Below the pieces are notes generated by a model. That model had not been told where the DNA came from, searched no databases, and saw only the letters and a list, made by a program, of their open reading frames with translations. The translations under genes were made by a program, and so were the position numbers. A DNA stretch of 58,462 nt from an uncultured Lachnospiraceae bacterium (lineage in GTDB: Bacteria > Bacillota > Clostridia > Lachnospirales > Lachnospiraceae), in the NCBI GenBank assembly GCA_947174505.1, contig CAMWJF010000026.1, positions 1-58,462 on the forward strand. Direction: 5' to 3'. Below, piece by piece: positions 16,634-25,864 of this stretch; position 1 is the stretch's first letter, and each line of letters begins with the position of its first letter.

Positions 16634-18852
16634 TCCCACTCCTCCTGCAATAAATCCGCCCGGATATAACACGCATCCACGGAGACATCCGGCGGCTCCG
16701 GCAGCGACTCCTGATCCAGAAGATACCACATCTGACCGTCTTTTCCCACCTTCTTTCCAAGGACAGTGACGCTTTCCCCTTCCCCGACCAGACCGACAAC
16801 CTTATACGCTTCTCCTGCGCCTTCCCTGACATTGCACACAGGCATTTTCACAACCAGCTCACGCGGGAACTCCTCTGTCTCCTCTTCATCCAGCTCCACC
16901 CACTCCGGTGTATCATCGCCATACAGATCTCCAAAAAGCGTCTCCGCCTCCGTCTCACTCATGTAAGCGACGCCCGTAATCTGTCCCGCCGGCGTGCGTA
17001 CGATCTTAATATCAACCTTCCCCGCCGGATTCATGTCCAGCGTATAGAAAGACTGGTTCGGCGTATGGATATCCAGAAAAATACGGACAAGCTGTTCCTT
17101 GTAATAACACTTCTTCCCGTTCCATGTGACCCCGACTGCCTGATATGCTTTCCTCTGCTCTTCTTCCACTGCTTTTTCCAGCTCATCCATTTCCTCGTCC
17201 CTGCCAAGCTCATGATAAAGCATCGTCTGGAAGTTCAGCTTCTGATCCGCCATTGCCCGGTCAAGCCATCCTTCCTGCGTCTCCTCATCCATCAGTTTCG
17301 CCAGAATGGAGAAAAAGGCAATGGTGCCGTCCTCATAGGTTTTCTCCGCATAAGACTGCATCAGAGGACTGTCCGCATCAAGCGCCCATACACTGACGGA
17401 GAAAAAGTCAACCGCTCCGTCTGCATAGATTCTGTCAAGCCAGATCTTCTGTTCCTTCTCTTCCATCTCATTAAAAGCGATATAAAACATGGGCAGAGCG
17501 CCTGATCTGTAATACCGTTCTGCGTCCGCATTCACGCTTTCCTGCGCAGCGATTCCCTCATCCGCATTCTTTCCTGCCCCGTCACCTGCTGCCTTCCGCT
17601 GCGAACCGACCGCCTCTCCCAACATATAACCCGCCACGGATGTCAGGGCTTCTTCATGCAGCACAGCCAGTTCCACACTGTCAGGTTGTGATGCTTCGGT
17701 CTTTCCAGCCCGCGCGGCAGTTTCAGCTCTGTCCGGTTCCGGTCCCGCAGCGTCAACCGGGTACACGCCGATAAAAAATGCCCCAAGAGCGACGCCCAAA
17801 GTCAGCCCTGCCGTTATCATCCCCATTGCTTTCGTCTTTTTCTTACAGCTCATAATCGCACCCAGCCTTTCCTTTAAGAGTTCTTTATTGGCACTCATGG
17901 TAACGGCGGCAGACGGCTCCCTGTATGTCCCGCCTGCTGCCATGGCATCAAGCAGCGTTTTTCCGTAATCTGCCGCATGATCGTACCCCACCTTCGAAAC
18001 TACCGCCTCATCACAGGAAAATTCACATGCCCTGCCGATTTCCCGGCTCATCAGATAAACAAACGGGTTAAACCAGTGCAGACATACCGTAATCTGTACC
18101 AGCCATTTATAGTAAATATCCCGCCGCCTGTAATGTATCAGCTCATGCATCACAATCCACGGAAACTCCTTATCCGAAACATCCGCCTCAGGCAGTATGA
18201 TACAGGGATGGAAGCACCCCACTAACATCGGTGATGCAACCAGCGGATTCGCACATAGCTCCACAGTCCTGCCGACCCCCATCTCCTGTGCCGTCACCGC
18301 AAGCTGATCCAAAAGCGCGACGTCACAGACCGGCTCCGCCCCTGCCGTCACAGACCTGATATAACTCTGGTATATGCTTATTTTTCGGATCAGCATACCA
18401 AACGCCACTGCCAGCCAGATCACCCAGAGATATTTCCCCGCCCACGCTGCCGTCTCCGAAAAGTTTTCCGCGTCCGGCTCTTTCGGCTGCTCTGCAAATT
18501 GCAGGCTGTTCTGTACGGAACCCGCCCCCTCATCCTGCTCTGTCCTCTGCCCGGCGCCCTGCCCTAAGCCCACTTCAAATCTCTGTTCTGCGCTCTGCCC
18601 AGTCGGACGCGCCGCCTGCGTAGCCTGTGTCATTTGCGCCATCATGCGCTCCGCCGCCTGATATGCCCGCCCCATCACACTTGCCTCCGGCCCAAAGGGA
18701 AGGAAAAGGCGCATCACGGCAATCAGCCAGATATAATACTGCCACTGCCTGCCGAGCCTTCCTTTCAAAAGCCGGGTGCCCGCAAGCAGTACAAAAATCA
18801 GCGCCGCCCCGGACAACGACATGGACAAAACTATCTTAAAGATCTGTGTCAT
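16630..18852 (-). CDS. M56 (BlaR1/MecR1-like) membrane metallopeptidase with SH3 domain
   Basis: A 740-residue sensor-type protease. Membrane helices occupy residues 1-60 and about 135-155. The M56 zinc site HELIHYRRRD is near residue 234, and a further membrane helix lies near 345-365. A long extracytoplasmic part follows and ends in a bacterial SH3 domain (about 655-715, CNVREGAGEAYKVVGLVGEG). There is no penicillin-binding transpeptidase domain as in BlaR1, so the ligand is probably not a beta-lactam; the SH3 domain suggests binding to peptidoglycan. In the family the protease responds to a signal by inactivating BlaI. It overlaps the upstream blaI gene by 4 bp. Confidence 0.85.
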   Translation of the reverse strand: MTQIFKIVLSMSLSGAALIFVLLAGTRLLKGRLGRQWQYYIWLIAVMRLFLPFGPEASVMGRAYQAAERMMAQMTQATQAARPTGQSAEQRFEVGLGQGAGQRTEQDEGAGSVQNSLQFAEQPKEPDAENFSETAAWAGKYLWVIWLAVAFGMLIRKISIYQSYIRSVTAGAEPVCDVALLDQLAVTAQEMGVGRTVELCANPLVASPMLVGCFHPCIILPEADVSDKEFPWIVMHELIHYRRRDIYYKWLVQITVCLHWFNPFVYLMSREIGRACEFSCDEAVVSKVGYDHAADYGKTLLDAMAAGGTYREPSAAVTMSANKELLKERLGAIMSCKKKTKAMGMITAGLTLGVALGAFFIGVYPVDAAGPEPDRAETAARAGKTEASQPDSVELAVLHEEALTSVAGYMLGEAVGSQRKAAGDGAGKNADEGIAAQESVNADAERYYRSGALPMFYIAFNEMEEKEQKIWLDRIYADGAVDFFSVSVWALDADSPLMQSYAEKTYEDGTIAFFSILAKLMDEETQEGWLDRAMADQKLNFQTMLYHELGRDEEMDELEKAVEEEQRKAYQAVGVTWNGKKCYYKEQLVRIFLDIHTPNQSFYTLDMNPAGKVDIKIVRTPAGQITGVAYMSETEAETLFGDLYGDDTPEWVELDEEETEEFPRELVVKMPVCNVREGAGEAYKVVGLVGEGESVTVLGKKVGKDGQMWYLLDQESLPEPPDVSVDACYIRADLLQEEWE

Positions 18853-19229
18853 CCTCTTCTCCCTCCTTCCAGAAGCGCTTTCAGTTCCTCGTATTCCTCC
18901 TCGGTGAGCATATCCCCCGCAATCAGATTGGTAACCAGCCCCTTAACGCTTCCCTCATAAACCTTGTCAATAAAATGCCGGGTCTGCGCAGACTGGTATG
19001 CCGTCTCCAGGACGAGCGGTGTATATTCGTTGCGCCGTCCGATTTTTGTCGCGCCAAGATATCCCTTGCTGACAAGCCGGGATAAAAGGACGATCAGCGT
19101 GTTTTTCTGGCAGGGCTTCCCCCGCGCCGCCAGTTCGTCCATGAGATAGGAAAACAGAGTATTTTCCTCCGGGTTCTCCCAGATAATTTTCATAATTTCA
19201 AGTTCCGCATCGGATAATTTCTGCTGCAT
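18849..19229 (-). CDS. BlaI/MecI/CopY-type repressor
   Basis: A 126-residue winged-helix repressor: LSDAELEIMKIIWENPE, KNTLIVLLSRLVSKGYL and a C-terminal dimerisation helix. ATG 19229 follows AAGGAG with about 8-nt spacing. It is the first gene of the operon with the M56 protease that normally relieves repression by BlaI proteolysis. Two perfect palindromes in the promoter are the likely operators, giving autoregulation. Confidence 0.9.
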   Translation of the reverse strand: MQQKLSDAELEIMKIIWENPEENTLFSYLMDELAARGKPCQKNTLIVLLSRLVSKGYLGATKIGRRNEYTPLVLETAYQSAQTRHFIDKVYEGSVKGLVTNLIAGDMLTEEEYEELKALLEGGRRG

Positions 19230-19249
19230 CTGTATCTCTCCTTTTATGT

Positions 19250-19299
19250 ATAACATTATGTTATGCATAAAATATAACACCTTGTTATACTAATGTCAA
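19250..19299 (-). promoter_or_regulatory. blaI promoter with two operator palindromes
   Basis: On the minus strand TTGACA (19299-19294), a 17-bp spacer and TATATT (19276-19271). One 17-bp perfect palindrome, TATAACACCTTGTTATA (19273-19289), covers the spacer and -10. A second, ATAACATTATGTTAT (19250-19264), lies just downstream of the start site. Both share ATAACA/TGTTAT half-sites, different from the classic TACA/TGTA BlaI box, so they define a candidate site for this repressor. Confidence 0.8.
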
Positions 19300-19350
19300 T
19301 AGGTATTGCGTGATCTGCCACACTGCCTGCCGCCATGTCCCCTTTCACGC

Positions 19351-19380
19351 AAAAAAGCAGGGACTCTATTACATCCCTGC
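19351..19380 (-). terminator. Terminator of the second MATE gene
   Basis: On the minus strand GCAGGGA (19380-19374) pairs with TCCCTGC (19363-19357), followed by a T6 run. It lies directly downstream of the MATE stop codon. Confidence 0.8.
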
Positions 19381-19405
19381 CTCACGTGCTGTATTTCCCG
19401 CTGCC

Positions 19406-20806
19406 TTATACAATATTCTTCTGGCTTACCGTCTGGATCCTGTTCTTATTGACTTTCTTCATAAATACGATGGAGACCAGTACAGACAAAACCTCACCAA
19501 TCACAAACGTCATCCAGACCAGCCAGGTCCCGCACATGCCGGATAACACCATTATAGATAATACATAGGCGACAGGAATTACAAATAAAAACTGTCTGCA
19601 CACGGATATGATAAGTGACTCAAGTCCGCTGTCCAGCGCCTGAAAAATCCCCTGAAATGCAATATTTGCGCCTGCAGGCATATAGCTTATGGAAACAATC
19701 CGCATTGCGCTGATACACAATGCCTTTGTCTCTCCGGACAGCCCGAAAATATCTGCTAATGGTTCTGCAAATACTTCCAGTCCCACAAACCCAGTTAACA
19801 TAATTCCTAACGTGTACAGCAGACCATATTTTACACCGTCCCTGACACGTTCCCTGCTTCCCATACCATGGTTATATGAAACAATCGGCGTTATGGCGTC
19901 CCTCAGACCAAAGGCTGCAAACAAAATAAACTGCTGTATCTTAAAATATAATCCGTACGCAGTAACTACATTTTCCCCAATGCGGACAAAAATAACATTC
20001 AAAAGATATGTCATGACAGACATCAAAGCCTGTGCGATAATAGCCGGAACTCCTATGGCATAAATGCCCTTAATAATTTTTCCTGACGGTTTCATATATG
20101 AAAGACTGTTTTTAATCTCTTTATTTGCCGCTAAATGTAATATCAGTCCACACGAAGCGGATGCCACCTGCCCGATTACCGTCGCATAGGCAGCGCCCTT
20201 TACCCCAAATTCAGGACAACCGAGCAATCCATAAATCATAATCGGATCAAGCACGATATTCACTACTGCCCCTGTGATCTGTGCAATGGTGGAATACATG
20301 CTTTTTCCGGCCGCCTGTAATACCTTTTCGTACAAAGCAAAATACAGGACACCAAATGAGCATCCACAGCAGATCTGTAAATACTGTGTCGCCATCTGTT
20401 CAATAACAGGATTTTTCGTCTGCGACGCGATATAGCTTTGTGTTCCAAACAATCCGAACAGTAAGAACACAACATAAAGGACAGCCATTATAAATACACC
20501 GTTTCCGGCAGTCTTACTGGCTTTTTCCATATCTCCCTGTCCCAAACTCTTTGCAAGGAGTGCATTGACCCCTACACCGGTTCCTACCCCAATGGCTATC
20601 ATCAGCATCTGCACCGGAAAAGCCAGTGTCAATGCATTTAGCGCCAATTCCCCTGTACCTTCCATATTGGCTACAAATGCGCTGTCTACAATGTTATATA
20701 CTGCCTGTAACATCATGGAAACAATCACAGGTACACCCATATTTATGATCAGTCTGTTTACCGGCATAACCGCCATCTTGTTATCCTTTTCTGCCGGATG
20801 ATTCAT
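19406..20806 (-). CDS. MATE family efflux protein, MepA-like
   Basis: A 466-residue polytopic protein with about 12 membrane helices. Family patterns include MGVPVIVSMMLQAVYNIVDSAF and GVGTGVGVNALLAKSLGQGD. The shape resembles the MepA branch, which exports cationic drugs; the actual substrate is unknown. ATG 20806 follows AGGAGG at 11 nt; a GTG 12 bases upstream is too close to the ribosome site. A leader of about 230 nt with strong hairpins precedes it. Confidence 0.85.
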   Translation of the reverse strand: MNHPAEKDNKMAVMPVNRLIINMGVPVIVSMMLQAVYNIVDSAFVANMEGTGELALNALTLAFPVQMLMIAIGVGTGVGVNALLAKSLGQGDMEKASKTAGNGVFIMAVLYVVFLLFGLFGTQSYIASQTKNPVIEQMATQYLQICCGCSFGVLYFALYEKVLQAAGKSMYSTIAQITGAVVNIVLDPIMIYGLLGCPEFGVKGAAYATVIGQVASASCGLILHLAANKEIKNSLSYMKPSGKIIKGIYAIGVPAIIAQALMSVMTYLLNVIFVRIGENVVTAYGLYFKIQQFILFAAFGLRDAITPIVSYNHGMGSRERVRDGVKYGLLYTLGIMLTGFVGLEVFAEPLADIFGLSGETKALCISAMRIVSISYMPAGANIAFQGIFQALDSGLESLIISVCRQFLFVIPVAYVLSIMVLSGMCGTWLVWMTFVIGEVLSVLVSIVFMKKVNKNRIQTVSQKNIV

Positions 20807-20818
20807 GGTCTGCTGCAC

Positions 20819-21144
20819 CTCCTACTGCGTCCGCAATTATTGCAGCCGCTCTCTCAATTCCCCAAAACCACTGTCAGTACTCAGGTGGTGATTTTCTCTC
20901 CTGCTCCTACATGCTGACAGTCCTTTCGTTCCTTCAAAACATAAAATGCGTGTAATCACTGTAGTAAAACTACTTTAGATTACACGCATTCGTTTCTGCC
21001 GGACTTACATCTACTGGTTACAAAGTTATATTTTTATGATTTTGTATTTTACCATATAAAAACTTTTTATGTAAGTACTTTTTGTAACTTTCTTCTGTGC
21101 AAAGACCTACTGCCGCAATTTTCTATAGTAAAAAGGCAATTCAT
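20819..21144 (-). promoter_or_regulatory. Long structured leader of the second MATE gene
   Basis: No gene is visible in this 326-bp gap. On the minus strand a promoter (TTACAT 21074-21069, 17 bp, TAAAAT 21051-21046) is followed by a perfect 13-bp stem (20978-20990 with 20945-20957) leading into a T-rich stretch. A second pairing (ACTGTCAG 20870-20877 with CTGACAGT 20914-20921) lies before the gene. The layout suggests transcription attenuation; no known riboswitch class was recognised. Confidence 0.5.
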
Positions 21145-24100
21145 TTAATGCATGATCGAAAAATAATTTATTAAAATGTCTTTGATGTGGTTATACCTTC
21201 TGGCATATGAATTTTCCACACGAATTAGCTGTAGGTTATGCTCTTTACAGATTTCATTTTTCTTTTTGTCCCTGTTAATGACTACCTCACTTTCAAAATG
21301 TTCTTTACCGTCCAGTTCAATAGCCAGAATCGGCAGTTCTCTCTTTCCAAGCTTTTCATATACAACAAAGTCAAAGCGTCCGTTATAAAACAGGTCGTTA
21401 TAACTCTCATTGCCCTGAAAGACATGCGCGATCGCAACCTCTTTATGTATCGTATAACGGCTCTGCGTCAGCCATATATTTTCCAGCGCATGGGTCAGAT
21501 TCTGCAAAAAAGCTTCCTCCGTCGCGCTGCTGAACGGCTTCACGCCCAAGGCTCTGGACGCAGCCTGTTTCGGCGTTACCCTGGATGTACCGTTGGTCCA
21601 GACATACTGCGCAAGTTCGTATAAATCATCGTCACCTTCCTTCTGGTGAAGCCGTTCCAGATTCTTTTTGCTGGAAAGCACGATCAGTTTATCCTTTGCC
21701 CTGGATGTCGCCACGTTGATCAGTTCCTTGTTATTCTTAAGCCACTCATACGTGCCCGCCTGCGTCTGGTCCGTGATTGCTGTAGAAAACAAAATTACAT
21801 CTTTTTCGTCTCCCTGAAAAGCGTGGACCGTTCCGCAGCTTACATTCGTTACCCTGGCGCGTTCCAGTTCCTCTTCAATCATCTTTTTCTGATTCACAAA
21901 AGGCGTAATGACACCGATATTTTTATCACGGTTTAACGAAGCGTATTTTGCAATCGCATACGCCTCTGCCGGCGCGGTATTTTTATAATCTGAAAACGTC
22001 TCCTGCATATCCACATAAAGAAGCGGCTGCGTCTCTTTACTCCCTGACAGAATGTTCAGGCGGGAATTATAATATTTGCGATTGTTAAACTCAATAATGC
22101 TCTTATGGCAGCGGTAATGATTATGCAGGAGCGTTTCGTCACTGACCGCATCACAGGCAAGAAACGTCTTGTAAACTGAGTTTTTGCGGTAATCATACTC
22201 ATCCGTAACCTTATAGCGTTTCTTCAATTTTTCATTCGTTATCTCATCTAACAGGATAACCGGATTAAGCTGCTGCGGATCACCCACAAGCATAAGGCTC
22301 TCCCCTCGCACAATCGGCACAAGGGAAACCGCAATATTGCACTGACTCGCTTCGTCCATAATCACCATATCAAACATCGGCGCCGGTTCTCCGAGACGAT
22401 GTGCTGAAATACATGTTGTGACAATGATCGGAAAAATTTTCTGAAGCTTCGCAATGTTCTCCTTCTGTCCCAGATATTTTGTAAAAGCCTCAAGCTGCGT
22501 TTCTCCTTCTCCCATATCCAGAATTTCTTTGAGCTCCGCATTGGCGGACTCATCGATCCTCTTAATATATCCGGCGGAAGTATAATAGAGATATTCCTTC
22601 AACGTCTCAATATCCTTGTCCAAAAGCGAAATCGCCTCTTCCTCCGATACTTCTCCAGTCGATTTGATCTTATTGCTGATCTGATCCTGCTGCCTGACTC
22701 TCAGATCCTCCTCAAAAGACATCATCTCAAAAGAAAGTCCCTTTTTCTTCTCAAATTCAAGCACCCTGTCAATGGTTTCCTTGCGTTCCTTTAAATCCAG
22801 TAAATCTTCGTACCTTTTTAACATTTCCGACAAACGCTTCGCACGATTTTTTCGGTCATCTTTATTCCGGTCAAGCGTCCGTTCAAAGACCTTTATATTT
22901 TTTACCTCCTCATAAAGCCTCTTCATGGTGACAAGCGCCTCTTTGACCTTTTCATTATTCCCAAGCCGCAAAATGGGAAAAGGAATGGTCCTGCCGCAAT
23001 ATTTAATCGAAGATAACTTTTCATACACACCGTTGATCGGATGATTATTATAGGACGCAAAAAGAACTGTGCGCTCATTGAAAAATGCCGTCACAATGGT
23101 ATTGATAATCGTATTTGTCTTTCCGGTTCCGGGCGGTCCCTGAATATATGCCACCGGGTATTTCATGGCATTATGAATCGCTAGCAGCTGATCCAGATTA
23201 ATCCTTTGATTAATTAAAACGATCGGATAAACTTTCCTCTTTTTGGGGCGCTCCAGCAAGTCTCCGAAAAAAGCCCGGATCGGCACTGGCACCGGCTTTT
23301 CCCCTTGCCGGTACATTTTCATGATTGCCTGATATTCCTTATGCAAATCCAATGCAATATCCGACTCTAACCCTATGATATAAGGCATATCATCTACATT
23401 GCCGCCGCCCTGCTTCATGCGCTTCGTTATAGAGTCTTTAATTCTCTCCTGATTCGTCCCAAAGTCGGCAAGCAGTTCATATTCATCCCCGTCCAAAAAT
23501 CTGCGGATACTCTGTTTTGTCCCATCTATGGTAAATTCCGTGCAGATCGTAATTTCTTCGTCCGGTTTCAGTGCACGCTGCTTCACATCCAAATTAAGCT
23601 TGCGGTAAGCCAGTACATAAAGTCCCTGTGCCATATGAATACTTAAAACGTTCATGGCAAGCTGCTTTATTTGCAGTCTGCCATCCGCACGCTCCCGTTT
23701 TTCTGACTGATACTGGAAATTCTTCACAATTTCGCGAAACTGTTCCGCATTCAGCTGATATAGCTCGCCCCGGATCCGGTCATGGTCAAGATACTGTACA
23801 AGGCTGAAATCCGATTTATAGGGCACGGTATCCAATCGGTTGCACATTTCAAGATAACCGAGTATTTTCAAATTCGCGGTATTGTCAAATATAGAATTAT
23901 ACTTATGGGGATTCAAATAAATGTCCTTAACCAGCGCTTCGTTGACAGGATAAAAAGAACCTTCTATGATTCTGGAATTTTGGATGGCATCCATCTTAAT
24001 TTTATCGAAAGCCTCCACCGTATGCCGTACAAGATGCAGACCTTCTACCGCCAATGTGCGGTTTCGAACATCCAGGTTACGAATGCCGATCCAGTACTTT

Positions 24101-24189
24101 GTGATCTGCCCTTCTCTGTTGCGGTACTCAATACTGACCCACTTCCCCTCATGGATGGCACGGAATATATCCCGAAAAACTGCATTCAT
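21145..24189 (-). CDS. WYL domain-SF1 helicase-PD-(D/E)XK nuclease fusion
   Basis: A 1014-residue protein. Residues 1-80 resemble a WYL ligand-binding domain (WVSIEYRNREGQITKYWIGI). The core is a UPF1/DNA2-type superfamily 1 helicase: Walker A GPPGTGKTNT near 349, Walker B MDEASQC near 609, GDPQQLNPV, VSCGTVHAFQGDEKDV and ATSRAKDKLIVL. A coiled-coil insert lies near 420-530. The end (about 900-1014) is a DUF2726/DUF559-like nuclease with IELDGKEHFES...RDKKKNEIC. ATG 24189 follows AAAAGGGG. Helicase-nuclease fusions of this type are frequent in phage-defence loci, so defence is plausible but not shown. It is flanked by gene remnants. Confidence 0.8.
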   Translation of the reverse strand: MNAVFRDIFRAIHEGKWVSIEYRNREGQITKYWIGIRNLDVRNRTLAVEGLHLVRHTVEAFDKIKMDAIQNSRIIEGSFYPVNEALVKDIYLNPHKYNSIFDNTANLKILGYLEMCNRLDTVPYKSDFSLVQYLDHDRIRGELYQLNAEQFREIVKNFQYQSEKRERADGRLQIKQLAMNVLSIHMAQGLYVLAYRKLNLDVKQRALKPDEEITICTEFTIDGTKQSIRRFLDGDEYELLADFGTNQERIKDSITKRMKQGGGNVDDMPYIIGLESDIALDLHKEYQAIMKMYRQGEKPVPVPIRAFFGDLLERPKKRKVYPIVLINQRINLDQLLAIHNAMKYPVAYIQGPPGTGKTNTIINTIVTAFFNERTVLFASYNNHPINGVYEKLSSIKYCGRTIPFPILRLGNNEKVKEALVTMKRLYEEVKNIKVFERTLDRNKDDRKNRAKRLSEMLKRYEDLLDLKERKETIDRVLEFEKKKGLSFEMMSFEEDLRVRQQDQISNKIKSTGEVSEEEAISLLDKDIETLKEYLYYTSAGYIKRIDESANAELKEILDMGEGETQLEAFTKYLGQKENIAKLQKIFPIIVTTCISAHRLGEPAPMFDMVIMDEASQCNIAVSLVPIVRGESLMLVGDPQQLNPVILLDEITNEKLKKRYKVTDEYDYRKNSVYKTFLACDAVSDETLLHNHYRCHKSIIEFNNRKYYNSRLNILSGSKETQPLLYVDMQETFSDYKNTAPAEAYAIAKYASLNRDKNIGVITPFVNQKKMIEEELERARVTNVSCGTVHAFQGDEKDVILFSTAITDQTQAGTYEWLKNNKELINVATSRAKDKLIVLSSKKNLERLHQKEGDDDLYELAQYVWTNGTSRVTPKQAASRALGVKPFSSATEEAFLQNLTHALENIWLTQSRYTIHKEVAIAHVFQGNESYNDLFYNGRFDFVVYEKLGKRELPILAIELDGKEHFESEVVINRDKKKNEICKEHNLQLIRVENSYARRYNHIKDILINYFSIMH

Positions 24190-24243
24190 TGGTTTCCCCT
24201 TTTACATAATCTGACATGAAGTAATGCAAAATGTATCTGACTG

Positions 24244-24656
24244 CTATTTTACACCTTTTACTGTATCCATTCCACTATCTGAACGTATCATAATAAATAT
24301 AAACAAGTATTCGCAGACCCCTTCCAGCGGATCCTCTGAAAAGACATCCAGTTTTTTGTCCAGCGTTCCTTCTCTCAGACCAAGCCACGCCTCCGAAGCC
24401 GTAACAAACTTTCGGCGCGGCAGGTCAAACTGGCTGTAGCCGAAACGCGGCTCGTATTCATAATAACCGTCCACATCCGCCAGAATCCATCTCTCTTCCC
24501 TGAAATCCCAATATTCATTCACCCAGTGTTCCATAAAACTTTCGCCCGCATCGCCAAAATCCATAAATTCGGCAGCGACAATATAAACTCCTTATATATC
24601 CCCACATCCGTATAGACACTGGTTTCCATATAGTATTGTAGCATTTCTTCATTCAT
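24244..24656 (-). pseudogene. Transglutaminase-like protein remnant with internal deletion
   Basis: Two reading frames each keep one end of a transglutaminase-superfamily protein. The N-terminal piece (MNEEMLQYYMETSVYTDVG to YKEFILSLP) is in one frame. The C-terminal piece (FMEHWVNEYWDFREERWIL to SEAWLGLREG) is in the next frame, with the join near 24565. The middle part, which carries the catalytic Cys in such proteins, is missing. I infer a deletion of several hundred bases plus a frame change, so the gene is dead. Confidence 0.65.
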
Positions 24657-24744
24657 GTGCCTGTATAACCTCCTGTTCTTTAGGCGTAGGCGCCTGCTGT
24701 TCATAAATGCTATCAAATTAAAAAAATTACGTCAATATAATAGA

Positions 24745-25020
24745 ATGACAGTAAAGCCCGTATGTGTTTTGCCGGGAAACGCACCCCAGCCGCAAAATGC
24801 CGGACTTACCATAGACGACCTGAAAAAGGAAAAAGCCATTCTTTTCAACCCACAGATCGCACCCAACTGCTTCAACGCCATTCAGCGCACGATCATGGAC
24901 CAGAAAACCATGGCAGATATTTATATGCAGGACTTCCCGGAAGCCTGTATCGCGCTTGCCAAAGCAGGATTTGGCATCGCGGTGCTTCCGGATTTAAGCC
25001 TGCCGGAAATCCGGTTTTAA
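24745..25020 (+). pseudogene. LysR-type regulator fragment (effector-binding domain)
   Basis: The frame reads VCVLPGNAPQPQ...LTIDDLKKEKAILFNPQ...IYMQDFPEACIALAKAGFGIAVLPDL, a clear second half of a LysR substrate-binding domain. No helix-turn-helix part lies upstream and a stop cuts the end after PEIRF. The 5' break coincides with the start of the transglutaminase remnant, so both were probably damaged by the same rearrangement. Confidence 0.65.
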
Positions 25021-25077
25021 AACTGTTTTTGCGGCCCTGCCGTGAACGCTTTACCTGTTAAACGGTTCCACCCAATG

Positions 25078-25863
25078 CTACGCCATCCGGCTAAGAAATT
25101 GGAAACCCATAACCGCAACTCCCAGCACCACCAGCACAATTCCCGTCGCCCGGTTCAGCGTTTTCGGCTCCGCCTTATTGGCAAAGACCGCCGCAACCCT
25201 AGCCCAGATAAAAGTAAAGACCACGCACAGCACCCACACCGGCCAGTCTGGCAGCCCGCCTATGGCGAAGTGGGACGCCGCCCCCGTAAAAGCAGTAAAC
25301 GCCATAATAAATACGCTGGTACCGACCGCCGTTTTCAGCTCATAATGCAGGATCGACGTCAAAATCAGAAGCATCATCATCCCGCCGCCCGCACCGATAA
25401 AACCGCAGATAAATCCGATCATGACACCGGCTATGAGAGACTGCACCGCCCGCTTCCCCGCGGCGATCTCACCCATCGCTTCCTTTGTGGTCATAACGGG
25501 TTTTACAATAAACTTAATGCCGAGCAAAAACGTCATAAATACGGAAAATCCGCCCATCGTCGCCGGCGGAACCAGGCTTGCCACATAACTGCCCACCACC
25601 GTGAAAGCTAACACGCTCCCCATCATAATCAGGCCGTTTCTGATATCCAGATTTTTATTCTTCCCATATGTGTACGCCGACACTGCACTGGCAAGCACAT
25701 CCGAGGACAAGGCAATTCCCACCGCCATATAAGAATCCATGCCAAGAAAAGTAATCAGCATGGGACTGATGACGGCCGCCGCGCTCATCCCGGCAAATCC
25801 CGTCCCCAGCCCGGCTCCCATCCCTGCAAAAAATGTAACCACAACCATCCATAACCAGTTCAT
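25078..25863 (-). CDS. TSUP (TauE/SafE) family membrane transporter
   Basis: A 261-residue membrane protein with about eight helices in two repeats; the Gly-rich segments GMGAGLGTGFAGMSAA and GFICGFIGAGGGMMMLL mark the two halves. TSUP proteins export or import sulfur or carbon anions such as sulfite, sulfoacetate or taurine. ATG 25863 follows GGAGGG and lies 1 nt after the MarR stop, so the two form an operon. The substrate is unknown. Confidence 0.85.
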   Translation of the reverse strand: MNWLWMVVVTFFAGMGAGLGTGFAGMSAAAVISPMLITFLGMDSYMAVGIALSSDVLASAVSAYTYGKNKNLDIRNGLIMMGSVLAFTVVGSYVASLVPPATMGGFSVFMTFLLGIKFIVKPVMTTKEAMGEIAAGKRAVQSLIAGVMIGFICGFIGAGGGMMMLLILTSILHYELKTAVGTSVFIMAFTAFTGAASHFAIGGLPDWPVWVLCVVFTFIWARVAAVFANKAEPKTLNRATGIVLVVLGVAVMGFQFLSRMA

Positions 25864-25864
25864 C

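Noticed and set aside
24655..25061. Reading the LysR fragment as an intact small protein.
   Set aside because: It lacks the DNA-binding part and begins within basic junk sequence; the similarity starts near 24745, so it is a remnant.
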